From assembly GCA_043228905.1 (NCBI GenBank), contig JBHGNT010000034.1:1-64000 (forward strand): a DNA stretch of 64,000 nt, in the 5' to 3' direction. Source of the stretch: Azolla caroliniana. Taxonomy: Eukaryota; Polypodiophyta. The notes under the pieces were generated by a model, which had not been told where the DNA came from, made no database searches, and saw only the letters and a program-made list of their open reading frames with translations. Within the stretch, counting starts at the first letter, position 1. Each line of letters begins with the position of its first letter. Positions 55,546 through 64,000 of this stretch are shown here, in pieces. A program made the translations under genes and the position numbers.

Positions 55546-58498
55546 GGAAGCTTCCTTTAGCTAAGTTGTATTGGAACAATCTTCCATCCAATATCTACAT
55601 ATCTATCTGTAGGAAGTAATATACATAATGATAGCAATTTGATCATTTACTCAACACTTGGACCAAAGTTACTGGGACCGACCAATCGACACACCCAGAT
55701 ATCATGTCAAGGGCGCACACACACAAACACAAAGCCATGTACGTACGTATGGTACATACGTAGCTTGGGTGCTTGTGGTCCGTGGAAGTTGAATCCAACA
55801 ACTTACATTTGTTTGATTGAACACATGTGTCCATTCTCGACCACCTCTCCTCCCTTTAAGACCCTTGACACATAATATGAGAATCAAAGTTTTTCCTTCT
55901 TTGGGTTGGAAATGGCAAGGGCATGCCATGGGTTCAGACAGATGATGCCCATTGGAGAATACAACCATATCTTTTGGACTAAGAGGACCTTAGTGTACAT
56001 ACATGAATGAACATTGTGTGAGAGGTGTACTTCCAAAACGTTGTCAAATCAATTCTAGAAAAGCTTCATCATCCCCTTTTCCTTACATGGTTGTTGCTTC
56101 TTCATCAAACGGACGGTAAACTCAAAATCCAACAACATTCGAGAGTGTGAAAGCACAAATGGCGTAATGATGCATGTTTCGACTCAGGGGGGGGGAACCA
56201 ACTCTCGTATCTTGACCATACCATACCTTCTTGGCACCAAAGTGTCAATGAATGTCACAGGTGGAGGTGGCTTACCGTGTCCGAATCCAATGTATGTATT
56301 GTTCGAGCGAGTGAAGAGGATGCATCTGGACCCATTACATTTTCATTTGTATTTGAAATACGGTCCTCTGACCCACCAGCCATATCTGTGTGTCTGTAAA
56401 TTGTAATATATATGGTACTGGTGGGGTATATGAATGCAGAGCATTTTACATTAAATGATACAATGGTGATCTCGTGTTCCCACAACAATTCTCTTTCTCT
56501 TTCTCCTTCTCCTTCTCCTTCCTTTGTTGCAATTCTTTAATCCGTCCCGGTGTGCCGAAAAGATAATCACCGTGAGCCTCGCGAGCATGAGGAAATTGAA
56601 GCGCCTGTATCTCCTGTGGGCTCAGATCTGGTCGTGATCATCAGTCAGGTATGCTCACTCTTAACTTCCAATTAGATCAAAACGTTTCCTATCAGACTTG
56701 TCCAGGACTCTTTGGTTTTCTTATCCATTTTCAGTAAAGAGAGGCTTCTGACATCTCCTGCTTGAGATAGATAGATAGAGTGAGTGAGTGAGTGAGTAAG
56801 TGAGAGAATTTCACCGAGAGATCAATCGTGGCTCCCAATCTCTAATAAGAAGGAAACAAACGAAAAGAAGAGAAATAGAAAAGAGGATAGGGAAATTGCA
56901 CGCGAGACCAAACTTCAAAAAAGCTACCTTTCAAACTCACTGCTACAATTGATGCCTGACAATGAAATGACCCAAGAGACCAACGAATTACATTCGAATA
57001 CAATCTATACTGTGCCTCATAACTAGGGTAAAAGGAAACAACACTACGCCTACTGCAAATACTTATGAGACCAAAGAAATTCCAACCAAGTGAAACATAA
57101 TTCACCATCTAATAAGAACAGGGGAAGGGAAAAGTAAACCGGGCCTAACATGAATACCTATGACACCAATGAAATCGTATCGCAGAGAGATTCGATCTAA
57201 AGTCTAAGGAGGAGAAAAAAAAATTACATCACAATAGGATCTGATACAATGTCTGGTAACAAGTAACTTGATTGGGTGTCAATATATGAGGAATAGTATG
57301 AGGTGAGTGAGAGGATGGTGATACTGCCAATGATTATTGGAGATGTTCAGTGAGATCCACACAGTGTTCATTATCTTAATGGCTAAACCCATTTTCAGTA
57401 GTAGATCCGTTATTTCTATGCTAACCTCTCGCCTATCAAGTCTTCAAGGGCAATGGTCTGCAGTAGTTTGCCTGCATATTGGCATGGCTGTTGATATCCA
57501 TGCAGGGGTAATTATCTTAATGGATAAACTCGTTTATGGTTGTAGTCCTTCGTTTTTCTGCCAACCTTTTGTCTTTCAAGTCTTCGAAGACAATAGCCTG
57601 CAGTTTGGCCACCTGAGTATTCAGTGGCTCTTGATATCCACTCAGGGCTCATTATCCTTGTGGCTAAACCCCTGTTTTGGGTTAGATTCTTCATTTTTAT
57701 GCCAACATCTTGGCTTTCGAGCCTTCCACGGCAATGGCCTGCAGTGTGTCCATTTGTGTAGTAAACGAATGTATAGTGGGGGTAAAGGGTTCAAAGTGTA
57801 GGCATCTGAACCTAAGCCTAAAGAACAGGACCAGGATCAGTGTGTATGCCAGGCATGGCCTAGAATGGATATGTACTGGATGGCAGGGTGGGAAATTGGT
57901 ATCGTCTTATGTTCACATGGATTCAAGTACTACAGCTTTGTTGCTGTCCTTCCGCCAATATTATAGCTCTTCAATCTTATTTTTCCCATTAAGTACGGTT
58001 GGAATGCTCTGAACTTTTGAATATGTCCATTCAGTGTTGTGTACTGAATTCATCTTTCTTTATGAATCACAAGCTTGTCTGTTGCTTTGGTCAGAAGAAC
58101 TCACCTATGTAGATTTCAATGCGATAGGGTTGCGAACGGTTTATCAATGTAAGTGTCAAAGTAGGTTCGGGTGAAGAGTGTGTTTGTTCCAAGTGGTTTG
58201 CTGTACATTATGAATGACACTGCTTGATATGTAAGGCAGGTATGGCAGTACCAGAACAACAACCTGTTGAGAATGATATGTTATTGCACCAAGTAGTGCT
58301 GAATGAACACGGTGCTTTCTTTCTCCTTTTGCCCCTTATTTGTGGGCTGATTACTCTACTTTTGTACTTGTTTTCGGTGAGTAATAAGTTTTTTAGCTTA
58401 TAGTGAAATATCTCATGTGATATGTCCCAGTTAGTGGGACATTGCTGCTGCCAAGCTTGCGATTTTTATCATCCACACTCTTGCTGTAATTTTTACAG
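55546..58498. other. Divergent promoter region between PPR and coiled-coil genes
   Basis: No confident coding exon. A possible first exon of the coiled-coil gene ends at a GTATGC donor near 56649, but its only phase-compatible frame lacks an ATG, so it may be 5' UTR. A GAGT microsatellite is near 56778-56800 and a 140-bp repeat is at 57350-57745. Confidence 0.45.
57350..57745 (+). repeat. About 140-bp imperfect tandem repeat
   Basis: Nearly three units with anchors ATTATCTTAATGGCTAAAC at 57370, 57511 and 57651, each followed by a TCAAGTCTTC-like block and GGCAATGGCCTGCAGT. The units diverge noticeably. Confidence 0.8.
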
Positions 58499-61400
58499 CA
58501 AATTTTCTCTTGGGACAGAAATACATTCTTCAGAGATAGAAGTCAAGCTTGTCAGTTGAAGCCCAAGCTTCCATGTCCTCCAGGTAATATTTCTTACCAT
58601 GATTTGTTTAATCGATCAAACAAATAAAAATGGGGATGAAGTTTCTTTAGCATTTGTGCTAGCATGAAGAGGGAATCAGGCTATTGCACCTTTATGGAAA
58701 AGACTCCACAATTATTACCATTTCTTTTTCAGTCATTTTCATGTTACATAGTATACCATCAAAGATTTGCGTCAATGACCTGGTAGCTTGTATGGACCAA
58801 ATGGTAGTTGAGAGGTGCAGAGCTATGTCTATATTCTTCAGTTTTATCTACACAATTAACTAATATCGAGTATGTAAACATCTTTAACTCAAAATATGGA
58901 GAGCTACAAAGTGGCATCTATATTGTTCTGTTGTATCTTCAAAATTAACTAATATTGGGTGCTGTAAACATCTTAAAATCAAAATAGCATTCATATTCTT
59001 AATTTAATCCATAACTTATATGCTAGAATTCTTCCTAGCATGACATAGTTGTATGGCGTAAATCTTTAGTTTATCATCCTAAATCAAATGCCAAACAGTC
59101 AAAACTAAAATTACTTCTGTCACCTTACCTTTTTATTGTATCCATGGCCCATGGTAAATGCCCATGGGAATATCCCTAGAAATTTAAATTAATGACATTT
59201 GTGTTGTGAAGTTATTGTAATTTCCATCATTTGTCATAGAGCTACTTAAAGTTGAAAGGGACTTATCTCAATCCTACAAGTTTTGTTTCTTTTTTCTATG
59301 GATATAAAACTACTTTAAAAGTTATGAAATTATCTTTCACATATTGCAAAGGTGTCTGAATGGCCAGTTTAACCAAAACATTTATCACTGCTTTATACAC
59401 TCTGACCACAACACTGATAACTACCCAAAAGAAAACAATGATTTTGGAAATTTGATTAGGTACTTTCCTCTAACAGAATTATTTTCACTCTTTTGTAACT
59501 GTTGGGAGCTTTTGTGAGGATGCTTTTGCAGCTTCCCCTGTTTTTATGTTCATACAGGGTAAAAACATGTTATATTTACTTAAGCAGAAGGTAAAGTCAT
59601 ACCTCGTTAGAACTTCTTGAACTATAGAAATTTACAGCTGATCTTTCCGTTTTTATACACTGATGGAAATTACTCTAGTGCATAGAGCTTTCTGTGCCCA
59701 AAAATGTTTTGGAACTCTGAAGCTATTTTAGGTTTTGGAAGCTAGTTGTCCTATAAATGTCCACTTGGATCCTGTTGGAATCAAGATGCTCAAAAGACAG
59801 AATTTTTGAATGTTGAGAATTTGTCTTTTCTGGTGTCTTTAGACAACTGATTACAATGGTCTTCTATTTTTAAAATAATAAACATGTGTGATTTGTTTAA
59901 TACAAGATGGTATGACATTGTATAGTATGCTTTTGTGTTGCAGAAACAGACAAACAACTTCCTATAGTTGAAGAGCTTGCAAAACTTGCAGTAAGGACGC
60001 AGAGCCAAAGGTATCCTCACTGTGCATGCTATTTTACATACTATTTACGCATTCATGGTTTGCAATGTATATAGTAATCAGCAATGGTTTTGTTTATTTT
60101 GTGAGTCTCAAACCCAAACCATTTCAAACCAAATTGTTCTAATTTTAAAACTTAAACCAAACCGCAAAACCTTTAAACCAAAACAGTTCAAACCAAACTA
60201 TTTGAGGAATTTTCAAGCTCAAACCAAACGTCTCAAGAGATCTACTGTTAAGCTGTTGATCTACGGTTTCACAGTTTGGTTTCAGCTAAAACCAAGTTAT
60301 TGGGGAATGTACACTTAAAAGAAAACTAAACTGTAAATGAATTGTTTGGCCTCAAAGTTCGAACTTAATAATACATAGTACATATTACATAATTTATAAT
60401 GTTAATTTAATTAATATTTCAAAAATGTCCTCCCAAGTCATTAAGCTGTTAAGCCAATAAAGGCTCAAACAAAACTGTTTACAAATTTACAAACCTGAAT
60501 CAATCTGAACCTGTTTACCCATTAAGCCGCCATTTCACCATTTCATTCAGCTACACCTAACCGTTGCTGATTCCTAAATATAAGTAAAGAATTATGATCT
60601 CTCTTCACATCAACTTGATGGAAAATGGAGTTTTTGAATGTTTCATATCCCATATACATGCTTTTGATCGTCTACACATGTTCAAGAATTTGCATACTTT
60701 TTTACCAAAGGTGGCCACACATGACCAGGTGATGTAGTGGATCTGTCAAGGCTCTGCCACGAGTGAAGCCACAAACATGTGTGCACCATGCACATGCCCT
60801 TTTTGCTTAAGGTTGAAGGGGTTGCCAATCCTATATACTTGGACCTAAGGAGGGGCATTAGCAAACTAAACATTGACTGGGAGGAGAATTTACAGCTCTC
60901 CCTCCCTGCAACTTAATGCATTGCTTTATAACAGCAATTCTATGCAGAGAACAAATGTTGCATAATTGGATTTACTATCTTTTCATGCCTGTCCATAAAT
61001 ATTCTAAGCTGTGGACTGGGAAAGGCTTTGAGTTAAGCTATTAAAGAACCAAATCTGATTTTTCATCAGGTCTAGTGGTCTTGGAGATGACTCGGAGATA
61101 ATTCAACAGAAAATTCGAAATTGTGAGAAGGAAAACATTAATTTGCAAATCGAACTCCTAGAGCTCTATGCAATCAAGGTAAACAGGTGATGTTTAATTT
61201 CAAATAAACAGATAATTTTCTAGATTTAATGCTTGATGAGTGTGGCTTGCAGAAGAAACTCGCAGAGCTATTAAAGGTAGAAGTTGAAAAGGTATGATTG
61301 GTTCTGGTTTGGCCTCCAAATAAAATGAATACTACATGTTTATAGAAGTATTTTAAAAGCAGAAATACATTTGTGGCAGAGTTCTGGTTTAAAAAATGAT

Positions 61401-63963
61401 TTGAAAATAATCCAAAGTAGTGAAGTTACTATTATTTCAGATAAAAAGCATTTGACATTAGAGGTGACCTGGAAAAATTGTACATGCTTTTGCCTTAAAA
61501 GCTTTTGGATGCCGTACTTTGTCTTCGTGATATTGATTCTGAACCTTTGCCCAACATATGATGTAGGCTGAAAAAATTCAAAAAAAAGAAGGGTACATGA
61601 TTGAAAACATGTCCGATTTGCAAGATAGGTAGACAGTCGTTTTACTGTCATTGGTTTACTCAAAATTATCTAAATTGTTTTGCTTGAGCAGTTTAATAAT
61701 ATCTCCCTCATTTTCTGTAATTTTGTAGGTTAGATAAGCTGATTTTAGAATACAACTTTGAAAAAACTTTGAGAGAAAGGTACGAAAAGGATTTAGAATG
61801 TTCCGTCACAGAAAACAATACATATAAAGAGGTACAAATTCTGGCATGATGTATGAATTTAAGAGCCACATTGTGACCTGTTTGGCACACAACTAGGCTT
61901 CATGACCTGAGGATTTAGCCACAACTTACAGGTGATTGAGAGATTTTGGAGTATAAGAAAGCAGGCTGTTGGGTCCTGTGATACTGACAAAACTCAAAAG
62001 AAAGCTGCTATCTTGCTGAATGAATTGGAAGGATTGTGGAGCTATGGAGAGACTAATAAAACCCTATATGACCAAGCATCACAAGACAGAGCCAATTTGG
62101 TACAACTACAATCTTGAGATTGTGCTTAGAGGGCTAGAGCCATACTAAAGAAATGAATGGCCACATTTCAGGTTCTTGCACAAGAAGAATTGGAAGTGTG
62201 TACTGCTTCATTAGCAAAACTTCAGGCACAGATTGAAGAGGTAGTTGTAAAAATAGAGTACAATCGATTATCTATAAAAGGCTAGTTCTCTAGATGGAGA
62301 TGATGAATTCATTTGCAATTTTTTTGAAGGAAAACTGTACTCGGAGGAAGGTCGAGGATGCACTCTCTAATTCCAAGAAGCGGCTGGTATATAATGTGTA
62401 TAAGTAGATAAGTTGATGAGCTGTTATTTGTGGCAATGTTCTATACTCAATTCACATTTATTTTCTTGCAGGCTCATTATGTTGAGACCATTCAATCAGA
62501 GCTGAAGCAACTGAATATAGCCAAAGCAAGCCTAAGACATGGTGTTGTTCAACTTTTGATGGAAAACAAGAGCTCCTTTATCACTTTACAGGAAGTATTG
62601 AAGGAACTTGTGAACAAGGAAAAAACACAAAATATGGAGAATGAATGTGATATAATTGATGGTAAAGCTGCATCCGCCAATGGAGCTGTAACTACCAAGG
62701 TTGGTGTGAATATGCAACGTATGCTGAGAATTTTCCCACATTTTAACTGGTAAAAGAATATTTTGTCCTCATTTGGTATTGAAAATTTATGTGAACAATA
62801 AAGACTGGGCTAAAGCTATCTACTTGAAGGCTGAATCACATTATGTTGAAGTCTCAACAGGGCTAATATGACAGGCACTGGTTTTCCCACATTGAACCTG
62901 TACTTTTCTCCTTGATATTTTTTAATATAGGTTTTCAAATTTCAGCAATTTGTCAACCACTGCATTTCACCAGTTTAGATTTTTCTTTATCTTTAAAAGA
63001 GAAAAAACATCATTACCTGTCACAGGAGTCGTAGGCCATGCTCATTTAACCCATTTGATCTAGAATGTCCAATAGCAGACATACTGAGGGGAAATCTCAA
63101 TTTTAGCTTCTAAATTTTTTTATATATCATCTGTGTATTTTTTATGAGATAGGGTTTAGGGTTTGAGGGCATGTCTTTTTGGCTTTTAATTTTTCTATAG
63201 ACAATCTGTCATATTTTTTATTGCACAAAACTATATGGATTTTTATCTTTCTTTAAAATGTGTTTTCTAATTGCTGTGTATGCATTTGAAGAAACAAGAA
63301 TATAAGTTTAATTTTGTGCCTGCTATAATGAAACAGTTTCTTAGAATGAAGATTATTGATGTATGTACTTCAGGTATTTTCTGAAACTTTGGTTATGCAA
63401 TTACTCAAACTAGTGAGAATATCCCTCATGGAACATGTCTAGTGAAAAAAAATTGAATTATTCTGTTACCCATTTTCATATATAAATCTATTGTGATATA
63501 CTGATATATATGTTGTAGTTATTTTGAACTGATCTGCCATATTTTCTTTTACGCTGAATTGGTATTCTTTTTTCTTCGGAAAAAGAAATGGGATTTTATA
63601 TGAAAATGTTATATTCGACAGGAAAAAGACAGTGAATTCAATAAACGGGGACCCAAGCATGGGTGAAGCTTCATGCATCATAGTAGTTCAGAAACAATGT
63701 AGGATATGCATGATACCTTTGTGCAGATACTAATAACTAAATAATCGGTTTGATGGATTTTGTAGGAAAAGGAATACAGTGATGATGTTAAGTTAACAAA
63801 TGAAAATGAAGAAGCGTTGACCCAGGCATTACATGGAAAGGTCATAATTTTCTACCCATCTTTTTATCTTGTGAAAATTTATGTTGTTACCATTATTTAG
63901 TTCATTGTATGATTTCCAATGTGAGTGTCACTTAATTTCTTTTGATATCTGCAGGAAAATTAG
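58499..63963 (+). CDS. Unrecognised coiled-coil protein, many small exons, 5' end not found
   Basis: Splice model: join(58499..58583, 59944..60010, 61070..61178, 61253..61291, 61567..61628, 61729..61831, 61932..62099, 62172..62240, 62330..62386, 62472..62699, 63766..63840, 63955..63963). All introns are GT-AG, and every exon keeps one frame through eleven junctions, giving at least 356 residues ending HGKEN and a TAG. The first exon listed is less sure, and the start codon lies upstream and was not located. The protein is almost entirely heptad-rich: NCEKENINLQIELLELYAIK, KKLAELLKVEVEK, LEYNFEKTLRERYEKDLEC, LEVCTASLAKLQAQIEE. It has no catalytic motif or membrane segment. It looks like a structural or scaffold protein (spindle, nuclear or cytoskeletal); this is a guess from the fold only. 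Confidence 0.7.
60105..60240 (+). repeat. AAACC-rich stretch in an intron
   Basis: Many irregular CAAACCAAA or AAACCATTT units in the second intron of the coiled-coil gene. There is no fixed period. Confidence 0.4.
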
Positions 63964-64000
63964 TTTCTAATGATGATAAAAAGCAAAATTTATCTTGTCT

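Noticed and set aside
56571-56649. Possible first coding exon of the coiled-coil gene
   Set aside because: It has a good GTATGC donor and matching phase but no ATG in the open stretch; at most a 5' UTR exon.
60105-60240. Interstitial telomere-like repeat
   Set aside because: The units are CAAACCAAA-like and irregular, not CCCTAAA.

Overview
The window reads as nuclear DNA of a land plant with a large, repeat-rich genome. The evidence is GT-AG introns, an ALMT-family anion channel gene, a PLS-type pentatricopeptide repeat (PPR) gene, a PHD/telobox-Myb gene, and copia and gypsy LTR retrotransposons with initiator-Met-tRNA primer sites. A Penelope-like element, wide gene spacing and old PPR relics suggest a fern or another non-angiosperm. 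That placement is inference; no marker gene here settles it.

Host genes: (1) an ALMT gene on the minus strand (1862-5497), six exons, 508 aa by my splice model; (2) a PHD-finger plus telobox-Myb gene on the plus strand (45524-48736), eight exons, 669 aa; (3) an intronless 674-aa PPR gene on the minus strand (53521-55545) with a broken second copy of its 3' end just downstream; (4) an unrecognised multi-exon coiled-coil gene on the plus strand (about 58499-63963). No shared pathway links them.

Transposon layers: 8.1-20.3 kb is a three-level nest. A LINE is split by a copia element (9170-18806, target duplication ATGGT), which is itself split by an opposite-strand copia element (11993-18006, target duplication AATAT). 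At 20.7-22.1 kb lies a 5'-truncated Penelope-like element: reverse transcriptase, a 40-bp tandem repeat, then a sequence that folds as a type I hammerhead ribozyme. At 22.3-31.2 kb lies a minus-strand gypsy element with a long extra coiled-coil reading frame after integrase. The Penelope and gypsy elements sit between two pieces of a decayed PPR gene (20.6-20.7 and 31.2-32.2 kb). At 35.8-41.2 kb is a complete, apparently recent copia element with one 1338-aa open frame and near-identical LTRs, inserted in an older minus-strand copia relic. At 42.6-44.7 kb are an LTR fragment, a LINE ORF1-like fragment and a solo LTR with a perfect GTATA duplication. At 49.5-52.4 kb is a very decayed copia element.

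The best candidate for something noteworthy is the Penelope-like reverse transcriptase with its hammerhead at 22036-22090. Next are the gypsy extra reading frame, the charged C-terminal extension of the inner copia polyprotein, and the PPR 3'-end duplication.
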